Shown in pieces: positions 53,232-63,708 of a DNA stretch of 64,000 nucleotides (position 1 is the stretch's first letter; each line of letters opens with the position of its first letter). A model generated the notes under the pieces. It worked only from the letters and a program-made list of their open reading frames with translations, searched no databases and was not told where the DNA came from. The DNA comes from Rachicladosporium sp. CCFEE 5018 (Eukaryota > Ascomycota > Dothideomycetes > Cladosporiales > Cladosporiaceae): contig KZ111140.1 in the NCBI GenBank assembly GCA_002077045.2, positions 1,453,856 to 1,517,855 on the forward strand. Reading direction: 5' to 3'. A program made the translations under genes and the position numbers.

Positions 53232-54723
53232 CTACAACCGCGCCTGCAACTTCTCCATCGTGTCACCCAACGCATAGTCACTTCTGTGCGTCCGACTCCT
53301 GACCTTCTCAGTATCCGCCACACTAGGATGCTTCGCTTCCGTGGCCGGATTGTAGTCGAACGCGGAAGCTTTCGTGATCTCAGCATCAGACAGCTGCCGG
53401 TTTGCCTTGCCATCCGCACGCTTGTACACGTTGATGACCACCGCGCCACCTAGCCCAAGGTTGTGCTGCAGTGCCACATCAGCGTCAACATGTCGATTGT
53501 TTGCCCAACCTCGAAGCTGCCAGGTAAGCTCAGCGCACTGCGCCAGGCCAGTAGCGCCGAGTGGATGGCCTTTTGAGATCAGTCCGCCAGATGGGTTCAC
53601 GATCGGCCCTTTGCCACCATACGTGATATCGCCTCGTCGCACCATCTCGTGGGCCTTGCCTTGCTCTGAGAAACCGAGTCCCTCAAGCAATATCAACTCG
53701 TTAGCACTGAAGCAGTCATGCAGTTCGCAGACCTTGATATCGCTCGGCGATACACCAGCTTCCTTCATCGCAGCCTGCGCAGCCCTCTTCGTCATGTCGT
53801 AGCCCACGAGATCCATTGCGCTCCGCGAGAAGAGCGCTGGGGTGTCTGTCATGAGCGACTGCCCGGCCATCAGGATCGCTTGGTTCCGGAGGTCAGGACG
53901 AGAGTCTAGGAACTTCTGCGAGACTATCACGGCTGCACCTGCGCCGTCGGATGTTGGACTGCATTGCAACTTCGTAAGGGGCGCGTGGATCATAGGAGAG
54001 TCCATGATCTCTTTGAGACTGTACTTCTGCCGAAATTGGGCGTATGGGTTTCGTTGCGAGTGCTCATGAGAGATGCGCGCGATTTCAGCGAAGTCTGCTG
54101 CTTTTGCTCCATATCTGCAGGAATGTCAGTGCTTGAGCTCCCGGATGTAGATGGCAAGGTCATACTTCTCCATGTACTCCCTCCCTGCGTTAGCGAAGTA
54201 CTGCGCATTGCGAGGACTGCCGTGCTTTCCTCGAGTCTCCTCCATGAGCGCCGTACTCAGGCCCATCGGACTAGGTCGATCGCTCCAGACACTCTTGATA
54301 CTGCCTGGACTCATCTGCTCGAAGCCGATGACTAGTACGACGTCCGCTGCACCGCTCCCTACAAGCGTTCGAGCCATGTGTAGTCCTGTATAACTTGTCA
54401 GAGAAGTTACCAGGGCAGGTCGCATGCCGCGGAGAGGTTGAAGAATGCTTACCAGTGCTTCCTGTAGCACAAGCATTGTTAGTGTTCCACACCGGAATTC
54501 CCGTCATGCCGAATTGATAGAAGATTCGCTGTCCGCTGGTCGTGTCGCCATAACAGTAGCAAGCAACGCCTTGGTTCACATCATCGTAGTTCAGGCCTGC
54601 ATCTAGGAGCGCCTTGACACCGGCTTCGAAACCAAGTTCGGGATACTCTCGTGATCGTCGCGGCTTGATGAAGGGTGTGAGGCCAACGCCGACGATGTAG
54701 GCTGGGGATTTTGGGGAAGTCAT
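53232..54723 (-). CDS. SCP2-type thiolase (sterol carrier protein x-like)
   Basis: Thiolase-fold protein of the SCP-x/lipid-transfer group, acting on acyl-CoA, usually in peroxisomes. Exons are 54453-54723, 54166-54385 and 53232-54114 (introns 67 and 51 bp), giving 457 residues. Splicing yields NNACATGSTGGLHMARTLVG, with the nucleophilic Cys, and GREYMEKYGAKAADFAEIAR. Other sites are CELHDCFSANELILLEGLGF, NPSGGLISKGHPLGATGLAQ with the catalytic His, and NLGLGGAVVINVYKR. No SCP2 lipid-binding domain follows; the protein ends MEKLQARL, a C-terminal ARL tripeptide that resembles a PTS1 signal. Together with PEX2 it suggests normal peroxisomes, not a cluster. Confidence 0.93.
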
Positions 54724-56883
54724 TATGATGCGGTGGAATGGGAAGTTGAGACGGAGATAGGGTGAGCTGGATGATCTGAATGAGACAGTGTAGAATGTAA
54801 AGCTGCGGGTGCGATTTTTAGAGCGTTGATATTCAGATACCTAGCTGGGTGTGGTGCAACATGTTGTGTTGGTACTTAGGTACGAGCTTCTACTACCGCC
54901 CCGCTTCGTCAGATCCGAGGATGTACACTCCACTCAGAATCTGATGAAGAAACACATACATGTAGCTCCTTGACCCTACAGTAGTATGCTGCACGTAATA
55001 AACGATAAGCCACGTCAGAATGGCGACAGGGAAGTAATCGTGGTTTCGCGTGAGGTGTGCACATTGCCTCCGCTCCGTGGAGAGCATCGCGGTGCATGCG
55101 CCGTCGTCGCATTGCCCGCGACTGCAGTGATTTCCATCACCACACCAGTGAGAGATCAATGAGTGCCGGTCTCTCGGCGTAGACCACGTTGCTTCCTGTG
55201 TGAGAAGAGATGTCGCGGTGGTCATGATGACTGTAACACGGTCCTCGTCAGCGAGTCCATAATGATCTCCAGACTTGCCCAGACTATTCTCAGTTGGGCG
55301 AGCATCGCTTCCAGTGTTGCGCTTCTGTCAAGTTCTTGAACAGGCTTCAGGCGCAGGGTGTAACAATCCCTGATGATTTGCGTCGCAACATCTGCCTCGG
55401 AGAGCACCGCTGCGACATCCTACGCCTGATCTGGGCGAGGAGAAAATCGCATCATACCAGCCTCGCAGAAAGGAAACTGTTCTCCGTCGATATGAAACAT
55501 CCAGACGCCAAAGAAAGACGACTAAAATAGCTTGCAGATTAGCTAGAGTTCTCCTCTGTATCGGGAGTCGAGACCAATTTTCCCCAAGCCAGAGATCGGA
55601 AGATGAGCAAGTCCAAGTACCTATTTGGGGACATTTCCATCTCTATTGCTCCTGCGAGGTAAAAATAGATCTGCCGGGGCGATATCCCACGCGACGTGAC
55701 TGGGATCTGTGCAACCAGACCTCGACAGCATTGCTCGCCTCTGGGGAATTGTTATGGCGCGTTTCAGAATTGCCGCTGCGCCTGTAGTTTGAACCAAGCC
55801 AGGCGCGGTCGTCATTCGAAGTATAATGTCTACAGGGCAGTGCATAAGGATTGTAGGCGCTGTGAGGTGGCTGAATTCTCTGGGCGAGGTCTCGATATCT
55901 CGGACTGCGCAGTGTGTTACAGCGAGCCACAGCAAGAGCGAGATTACAGGAGAGATGGGGCACCATACCACAGCCGCGCAGAGATCTTGGTGAGCATATC
56001 GTCAGCGATGTATTACGCGGTCGTGGTCAGACGGCAGAACTTCCATGCATATGCAGTCGCGGAGTCTCCCGCAATACACATCGGCTCGACCTTCGCAGGA
56101 GCCGAAGCCTGTGCTACCATCGATATTCATTCGCCGACTTCACGTCCCCACCACACTAGCAACATACTATAACGGTTCTTGCAGGGCATGCCACATCAGA
56201 CCGGGCCATGCAGTCTGCCACACCCGCCCCGTTAGCAACGCGCGAGCAGGCTTCATGCAAGCCGCGGCGGCTATCTTACATCACGCTAGACCCGATGACA
56301 TGAGAGGCATCGCCCTCAGCCCTAAGCGAACGAATGGAGATCTCATCTTACGCCTCTTGGTACCAATTTCCCACGCACAGATGCTCACTCTAATCATCCT
56401 CCCCATGCGCGTCGGTGCGGCTCTGCCCTTTGTAACGGGTCGGCAGCGCCCCAAAATACATCCTTCTACCTTACAGCCTACTTTACACTTCATATGCTAA
56501 GCCTTCGTGCATGATGCCCCGTGCACTGCGAAAGTAGAGCACTTCACGCATGCGAATAGCTGCTATTGCTAGCACTGCGCAGCATGAGCTTTGACGGGCT
56601 TCGAGCAGATCCTACATAGGACCAACATGTCCTGCCTCAGTGCCGCATTCGAAGGCCCCCGTCCGCTGCTATTGATCCATCTCGACTGTGCCTGGCAGTG
56701 AGTGTTGGAAGGGTATTGCGACATCTGCTTGCTATCTCTTTGGTCAGCCTACATCTTACAACAAGGGCAACAACAATATCATCGTCAGATCTCCTCGTCA
56801 CTTCCTCCCGCTCGAATGGTGGCCGCCACCAACATCACTCTTTCCTATCTCCTTGGCTCGTTGTCATTGTCATCTTCATAGCG
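54724..56883. other. Large intergenic region
   Basis: About 2.2 kb between divergent genes. Several open frames (for example 55621-55971 and 56045-56500) show no recognisable motif. An upstream in-frame extension of the Myb-like gene from 56698 is hydrophobic near its end and not preferred. Confidence 0.5.
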
Positions 56884-58068
56884 ATGTCGCCTAATCAAGT
56901 TTACGCCACGGTGCCAACGCCCGATCAGATGTGTGGGGATATTGTTAACGGCGTCGTTGGTACTGACTGGTATACTCCGAGTACTGTCAGTATTGTCACC
57001 TTCGACGACGGATCTGACCACATCGCTGACTCCATCTTACAGTTCCCTTTCGACCAAAACAACTATCTCACCCCATTCCCCACATCAACGATTGAGACCT
57101 CTCCATGGCCACTATACAGACAAGCACCCATACCACACGGCACTGTTCCCAGCAATGCCGAACAAGTACAATCGGGTTACTACCAACAGCAAGCGCACAG
57201 TTCCAATGCTCCTGGCCGGCCGAGAAGCAGTCCGAGCACGTTCGGACCTTCACCAGACCACATAGCATGGAGTCCCTCCTCCACAGGTCTCGGCATCGAG
57301 TACACAAATGCAGCCACAATGCCAACACCAGTGACCTCCACCTTCCCACCATCGGTCTTCCAATACCCAAACGAAAGTCCCGAGTACACCACTTCCTCGC
57401 CTCCAGAGCTCCAGCAACCTCAACCGTGCCGGCCATACGCTAGCATCGCGCCCAGTCCATCAACGCTGAACGCCACGACATTGAACATCAACAACAAACG
57501 CAGCTTCAACCCTGATGACACATCCGGCCCTACGACACCTGACGCACTTCCTACGTCTTCCAAGCGCCGAAAACGAACATCCTCAGTAGCCTCCTCAGCC
57601 GATATGTCTGAAGATGACCGATTCCTTCTCCAACTCAAAGAGACAGAGTCCTTGCCATGGAAGGAAATCGCCTCACGCTTCCACACCGACAGAGGAAAGC
57701 CGTTTCAAGTCGCGGCACTGCAGATGCGGTACAAGCGGTTACGAGAGAAGTTCAGGGTGTGGGAGGAGAGAGATGCGAGAGCGCTGAAGATGGCGCACGA
57801 GTACTGGGAGAAGTTCAAGTGGGACATCATTGGGACGAAGGTATGTTGTCGTCACCAGTCGGACATGACCACCGCAAGTTACTAACTATCACCTCAGATG
57901 CTCGACTTCGGACTCACCGAGCGATGGCCTGCTCGTAGCTGTGCACGAAAGTGGCAGGAGTTGGAGTATCTCGCACCCTCCGCCGTGCGGCCGATGACGA
58001 CCGCACAGTACTCGAGCACAGTCGACGCGCCAGTACACTTTGCATATGCATGGCAGCCGCTCCCATGA
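56884..58068 (+). CDS. Myb/SANT-like DNA-binding protein
   Basis: Probable transcription regulator. Exon 1 is 56884-57840, the intron is 57841-57897 (57 bp, GTATGT, branch ACTAAC, acceptor CTCAG), exon 2 is 57898-58068, giving 375 residues. The first 220 residues are Ser/Thr/Pro/Gln-rich and disordered. KRRKR gives a basic nuclear signal. The Myb-like domain follows: SEDDRFLLQLKETESLPWKE, IASRFHTDRGKPFQVAALQM, RYKRLREKFRVWEERD, with the spaced aromatic residues of helix-turn-helix folds. Exon 2 adds a second helical part (FGLTERWPARSCARKWQELE), making an extended trihelix-like region. Targets unknown. Confidence 0.82.
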
Positions 58069-58576
58069 GAGGTGGTTTGTACGACACTTGATCATCTTCG
58101 TTGAGCACACTTGGTGCTGGAGGCGACTTGTACAGATATGGGAATTGACGACACTGCTTTCTGATGATACCCCCTGCCGCTCGCTTCTGGGATATGGCGG
58201 ATGTTTGCTTGTACTTGTTGCATTGGGATCACGGCCTGGACGGACGGGAAGCGGTATCACTCAGGCACCATTACTTTCGAATATGTAAAGATACGTATAG
58301 ACATCCCAGTTGAACATACACATCCTTGTTCGCGTTGCTTCCCAAGCCCCACTTTTCGTCCCTTTCACGTCACGTCCGACTTCGGCTTCAATCGGCACAA
58401 CTTCTCGTAATTTGTCTATACACAGGCATTGGACCCCAATGAATCGCGCACTACCTTCAAGACTCATACCAACCGTAGTACGAATCTCCTTCACTTCACG
58501 TAGTACTACTCAGCAGACAGAACGCTTCGCATCAGCCAGTAACCTCACCCACTCCAATTTACACCAGATCCGCAAA
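58069..58576. other. Intergenic upstream of RidA gene
   Basis: About 500 bp, no gene recognised; CA/TC-rich towards the RidA start. Confidence 0.5.
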
Positions 58577-59179
58577 ATGAGCGACATCAAGCATATCTCC
58601 AGCCGACGTGCTGCTCAACGTAGGTGACTCGCTGATACTACCGTTTGATACTGCCGTTTCCTCTTATAGATGCTGACTCCTATCACCAGCCGTCGCACCC
58701 TACGTAAGTACTAGCGCTGTCGCATCTCCCATTCTAGTCTTCGACTCACTGGAGCCATGCGCTGACTTCAGGGCAGACCCAAGCCATAGCAGCTGCGGGC
58801 CAGATCTTCGTCTCTGGCCAAATCCCCGCAGATGCCCAAGGCAATCTTGTCGAGGGCAGCATCGCAGATAAGACTAAGGCTTGCTGCGAAGCGCTCAAGA
58901 ACATTCTCGAGGATGCTGGGAGTGGCATTCATCGAGTCGTCAAGGTAGGTGTCAGCTGACAGTCCACGTAGCTTCACGCTCGAGAATATATCACAGCAGG
59001 TGCTGACGGCATCATAGACCACGGTGTTCATCACGACCATGGATAATTTTGCTGAGATGAATGGAGTGTACGGTGAGTACTTCAAGCACAAGCCCGCGAG
59101 GAGCTGTGTGGCTGTGAAGGAGCTACCCAAGGGCGTGCCAGTCGAGATCGAGTGCGTGGCGCTTCAGGGTAGTGGTTGA
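58577..59179 (+). CDS. RidA/YjgF-family 2-iminobutanoate deaminase
   Basis: Hydrolyses reactive enamine/imine intermediates released by PLP enzymes. Exons are 58577-58619, 58690-58703, 58777-58944 and 59018-59179, with introns of 70, 73 and 73 bp, giving 128 residues, exactly the family size. Exon 2 is a 14-nt microexon; with the acceptor GGCAG at 58776 it gives AAQPVAPYTQAIAAAGQIFV, matching the RidA consensus without any frame correction. Later motifs are SGQIPADAQGNLVEG, and RSCVAVKELPKGVPVEIECV with the substrate-binding Arg and the final strand Glu. The first Met is used; no clear mitochondrial presequence, though KHISSRRAAQ is basic. Confidence 0.9.
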
Positions 59180-59304
59180 GCTCAAGGACTGCCCGTAATG
59201 TTCATACTACATACATCGCATGGGTATCTCAATGCTAATGCCGCAACGCTTGGTCAAATTCCAGCCTCTCACGAATATCTCATGATCATAACTCGTCAGT
59301 ACAG
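59180..59304. other. Short convergent 3' region
   Basis: 125 bp between the RidA stop and the DOM34 stop; shared terminator region of two convergent genes. Confidence 0.6.
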
Positions 59305-60320
59305 CTACCCTTGCACGCCCTCAACCAACTCGTCCAGATCCTCGATCGGGTAGGTCAAGATAGCCGCAACGCCACTTAAGTCCTCCAATTTCTTCCCGCT
59401 CTCATGCATGCTGCTCAGTATCTTCACATCGCCGCCCGCCTCCTTCACCGAGTCCACCAGCTTCACCCACCGCTTCCTCACTTCGATCTCCTGACTTCGG
59501 AACAAAGAGTTCGATATCAACAATACGCCTCCACCTTTGCCAATCGCCCCCTGTTCTGCAGCAGCTTCAACCTCCTTGGGTCCATACCAAGCCTTAGGAT
59601 CGTCCTTTCGAAGCATATCGAGGAACGTGTCCATGTACTGCGATTCGGCCGAGAAACGCGCATCGGTGACGGATTTGGTCACCCCTTGTGACTTCAGGAC
59701 TTCGGCAAGTGCGTGCACGTGCGCGGATGCAGCATGTGCAACTGTGGTCTTCACGAGCAAGGGCTTAAGTTTCTTGTCCCCTTCTGCCTTGGCCTTGAAG
59801 AACTTCTGGAACTCCGACGCCGTGAAGCCAGGGCTCGCCAATAGGATTGGCTTCGGATCTGCCAGGTCAATTTGTCGTAGTAGCGAGTCGTACACGCGCT
59901 GATAGAACTTCTTAAGCTTCGTATCGTGATCCGTGCTCCCAGGGCGCTTCTTCGGCATATTAGTCTCGATCTGCTGACGCAATATCGTCTGGTGTGATGT
60001 CACGAGACATATATTCGCCAATCCCTCGTTTAAGAGCACAGCCCACATCTGCGCCTTGGCATCTTCATTGATACTCTCCTTGAGTGTATCCAGTGCCACG
60101 GAATCCCATCCACCCGTTTTCTCGAGAGTAAACTCCCTATTTAACTCCAGATCGAGGGTATGGAAGGATCCGAGTTTCACGTGCTTGTTCTCTTCGGACA
60201 CACGGCCGGACACGTGCAGCTGGGATGCATGTGAATCGAAGTCCAGCTTGGTGACCGTGATCGTGAGTGTCGTGCGCACGCGGTGGGTGCTTGTGCTTCC
60301 GGAGAGTGACTCGGTGGCTA
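59305..60320 (-). CDS. DOM34: Dom34/Pelota ribosome-rescue factor, 5'-truncated
   Basis: Partner of Hbs1 that releases stalled ribosomes (no-go decay). The frame is open from the edge of the N run to the stop at 59305, about 338 residues. The first visible residues (SGSTSTHRVRTTLTITVTKL) belong to the end of the N-terminal Sm-like domain, so the first part (roughly 70-80 residues) lies outside this contig. The central and C-terminal eRF1-like domains follow (ILLASPGFTASEFQKFF, then GGVLLISNSLFRSQEIEVRK and SSMHESGKKLEDLSGVAAIL). No GGQ motif is present, as expected for Dom34. The missing 5' end is not found beyond the gap, where glutaminase begins instead. Confidence 0.93.
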
Positions 60321-60420
60321 NNNNNNNNNNNNNNNNNNNNNNNNNNNNNNNNNNNNNNNNNNNNNNNNNNNNNNNNNNNNNNNNNNNNNNNNNNNNNNNN
60401 NNNNNNNNNNNNNNNNNNNN
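60321..60420. other. Assembly gap (100 N)
   Basis: Second run of exactly 100 N. It truncates DOM34 on its left and glutaminase copy C on its right. Confidence 0.99.
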
Positions 60421-61617
60421 AGGTAGTCCTGACCGCCTGCCGCCACAGCATCGGCGGTCACTTTGCTGTCCAGGTTGACACAGCCGTTGTAGACGTCGCG
60501 GAAGTTGCCATAGAAGGCAGATAGAGCGTCGAGGTCGTTGGCGTACTGCGTGGCCCAGAGACTCTGCACTGGCTGCACGCCGTTACCAGTGCCATCGAAC
60601 TGGATACTATCTCGTTGTGAGAGGAACAGGGAGAAGACCGAGTTCACTGCATTAGTGCGGACAGATCCGTAATCGACGCTTAGGCCAAACACGGGGTAGC
60701 GGTCGTTGATAGCGCGAAAGTTGGGATCGGCCAAGTTGTCGAGTGCTCCAGTAGAAGTGAACTTGCTGCGAACGTCACCATCTGCGCCAGACATGTGAGT
60801 GAGACCATTGCTGTTGGACACGGCATAATACCACTCGCCCCATTCGGCCTGATCGGCGACCTCAGAGTATGCTGCTTGGACGCTGCGGGCAAAGTGGTGG
60901 TATGCTACGTTACCACTGGTGCCATAGTCCCATCTGACAGTCTGAGAACGATCTCCTGAAGCCCATTCTGTGCAATGTCAGTGACTGTTTCCTTATGGTA
61001 GATCATGGGTGACTGACCAGCTGAGACATCGGTGTAGACTTGAACGTCGTGCTGATTGCCATCGGTGGATTTGACATTAACTGCCATGTAAGAGATCGGC
61101 GCACTCTGGGCGATCAAGTCGTTCGGCGTTACTGGTGATAGAAAGACGACTTCCAGCGAGACCTTGCCACCAACGTCGAAACCGAAGATCGATCGCGTTG
61201 ACGTGTAGGCGGCTGACGTCTGCTTGGCGACTTCAGGCAGAGGATTCGGATTGCCCATGAAGGTGTACGTAGTGTTGTCGACTCGGATCAGCCCAGTCCA
61301 ACCGGTGACAGCGCCGCTAGTCGTACATTAGTATAAGTCGTAACCATTGCAGGAGACGATCGACCTACGTCCAAAAGCTTGGCCATTGGCCTGCCAAGTA
61401 GCCACCGTTGCCGCCATCGCTGCCGGCCCTCTGCCATGCTACAGTTCTGTTAGTGGCATAGTAGATTGTTGGAAGCTCGCTGGATCTTACTGCTGATATA
61501 GGGAGACCTGACGGCCAGAGGTATAGCTGGCGGTCTGGTCGGCCCAAAGCTGGATTGAGCCGTAGCAAAGGCCGCCGCAAGAGAGACTAGTTGAGTCAAC
61601 TTCGCGAGTGACAACAT
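60421..61617 (-). CDS. gtaA: GtaA-type glutaminase, 5' part only (copy C)
   Basis: Exons are 61491-61617, 61369-61438, 61018-61316 and 60421-60967 (cut by the gap), with introns of 52, 52 and 50 bp at the same places as copy B. The signal peptide begins MLSLAKLTQLVSLAAAFATA, with two changes from copy B. The frame is open up to the gap, ending in the region SKVTADAVAAGGQDY. Together with 3580-4512 this accounts for the whole gene except 130 bp, so the two pieces probably belong to one gene that the scaffold has torn apart. Confidence 0.94.
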
Positions 61618-62667
61618 GGTGATGGATTTGCGAACGATATGGATGAGACGGAATGCTTAAGAAGATACCATCCTCGACGAGTTATATTAATGTCGTCCGC
61701 CCATGCTCTGTGGTCACCACACGTCTAGCGCCACATATGACCAACCTTGGCTAGCCACTTACCGTCCAGGAATGTTACTCTGCCTGGTAGAGGTGCGTGT
61801 GCCCGTGACCCCTTGTACTGATGCGGGCACTGCAAGTCAGCTGCAGAAGACGAAGTGCCGTGGATGGACGGACTGGTATAAACGAACCTTGCCATCCAAG
61901 ATTGTGCAGTGTCTGCAAGCAAGATCGCGAAGGCCCCGGGGAAGGCTCACGTGCCGTACGACGGACACTGTGGAATCCCGAGTAGAGGACAGGCCGCAAT
62001 CGCGTGCAAAGCTACCACTGCGGTGGACAGGACACAGCGCTGTGTACAGTGGCCGCGAAAACGCACGCTGACAGACCCGTTCTCGAGTATTCGCCGCGAA
62101 AGCATGCCGTAGTCCAAGGGGTCGTGCACGCGTCAGTACTGGCTCGAGGGTGGCACCTACGTCCTCAGCTTTGATGCGTCAAAAGTCAAGCTCTGTCGTC
62201 GCAGTCGGTACGCAAATCCGACAAAGCAGCGCAAAGCCTAACGATAGGCTCGAGGACCAGGTGCCATGGAACAGAGAGGCCTTAACAGGCTCACGTGCGT
62301 ACCGATCGCACGTACATGTTGTGATCTTTGTCCGTGCCTCTACACTTGCTTCAAGGTACATCGTGAGAAGCGCACGATGACGCTCGATGCATCAAGCACC
62401 ATGATGAATTAGGCCCCATATGCACTTCCAAAGCCAATGTATCGTGTTGATCAAACACAATGTGTCGTGCCCAAGAGAAACAGGAAGCAAGAAGATCATC
62501 AAGATTCACGGCATCCCCGGCTCACACCCGCTCGGATCACCCATCCCATCGGTACGCAGCGCCACCATCGACATCTCATTGCCATGAATACGAGATATCG
62601 ACACGCCTTTGTCAGTGCTTACGTCCATCCCGTCTTAGCAACATGACACCCTGACAGAAGCACGACC
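61618..62667. other. Divergent promoter region, glutaminase and RIB7 (copy C)
   Basis: Counterpart of 37648-38698; diverged by substitutions and small indels. No gene recognised. Confidence 0.7.
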
Positions 62668-63447
62668 ATGTCCGAAACGCTATCCCTCAGCTCCGAAGAC
62701 CTCGCCTTCCTGGGTCCTTACCTTCCTCCATCAAGTCTTGACTCTTCACGGCACTCAGATGCTCCTGGGGCCTCTCCAAAGCTTCCCTTCACGACGTTGA
62801 CATACGCCTGTTCCCTCGACGGTCGCATCTCTCTCGCCCCAGGCACTCGCACCGCTCTCTCCGGCCCCGAATCTAAGTCCTTGACCCACTACCTCCGGCT
62901 GCACCACGATGCAATCCTAATCGGTGTCGGTACAGCCATAGCCGACAACCCAAGTCTTAACTGCCGGTACCCCGGTGCTGCGCTGAAGGACCAGCCGAGA
63001 CCGGTCATCGTGGATCCGAGAGCAAGGTGGGGAAGGGAGGGGGAGGTGGTGAGGCTTGTGGGAGAAGGAAAGGGGTTGGAGCCGTGGGTTCTTGTGGGAG
63101 TGGGGGTGGATGCAATTGCTGGGATGGGGAAGGTGATAGACGTGAAAGTGCTTGAGCTGAAGGCTACGGAATCGCAGGGAGCGCGGTTCGCATGGCGAGA
63201 TGTGCTAGAGTTGCTTGCAAAGCGCGGCATGAGAAGTGTCATGATTGAGGGAGGTGCAAGTGTGATCAACGACCTGTTGGCCAACGAACGTGGTCTTATA
63301 GACTCAGTCATAGTTACTGTAGCGCCCACATGGCTGGGTGAGGGCGCTGTGGCTGCTTCGCCAGCGAAGTCAGTAGCGGCGATGACGGACGTGAAGTGGC
63401 GACAATTCGGCGCTGATGCAGTGGTGTGTGGAAGGCTGCCCAGATGA
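62668..63447 (+). CDS. RIB7: Diaminohydroxyphosphoribosylamino-pyrimidine reductase, copy C
   Basis: 259 residues like copy B, with all RibD-C motifs kept (YACSLDGRISLAPG, HHDAILIGVGTAIADNPSLN, VMIEGGASVINDLLA, VAPTWLGEGAV). Replacements concentrate in two less conserved segments, SSRHSDAPGASPKLP near the N-terminus and the DAIAGMGKVIDVKVLELKAT region. The last 40 residues are identical to copy B. Both copies appear intact, so riboflavin synthesis would be served by two alleles or homeologs. Confidence 0.94.
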   Translation: MSETLSLSSEDLAFLGPYLPPSSLDSSRHSDAPGASPKLPFTTLTYACSLDGRISLAPGTRTALSGPESKSLTHYLRLHHDAILIGVGTAIADNPSLNCRYPGAALKDQPRPVIVDPRARWGREGEVVRLVGEGKGLEPWVLVGVGVDAIAGMGKVIDVKVLELKATESQGARFAWRDVLELLAKRGMRSVMIEGGASVINDLLANERGLIDSVIVTVAPTWLGEGAVAASPAKSVAAMTDVKWRQFGADAVVCGRLPR

Positions 63448-63708
63448 CTACGTTCCTCTACTAGCCTTCAGCACAATTGTGAAATCCGCCATCACCATGA
63501 CAAAGAGGTGAGCCTTACAATGTCATGATTTGAACTTGATACAAAGAGGCCACAGCCATGTACAAGAAGCTTGAAGGAGACAACTAGGCGACCGCCATCA
63601 TGACACACCACCTTCGACCTTCCCCACCCATCCCGACCTCTCATTTGACCGTTTACCTGAATGACCAGAACGCCTCGCTAAAGACCCATCATACCCCGGC
63701 GCAATGCC

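Noticed and set aside
53072..53302. Small frames at the 3' side of the thiolase gene
   Set aside because: They overlap the thiolase end or its flank and have no recognisable features.
58690..58790. Apparent frameshift in the RidA gene
   Set aside because: Using the downstream acceptor at 58776 gives PVAPYTQAIAAAGQ in frame, so no indel is needed.
4513..60420. True insertion of a 56-kb segment (giant mobile element) into the glutaminase gene
   Set aside because: No terminal repeats, target-site duplication or captain/transposase gene is visible. The segment carries ordinary housekeeping genes plus the homologous locus, and both borders are N runs, one truncating DOM34.
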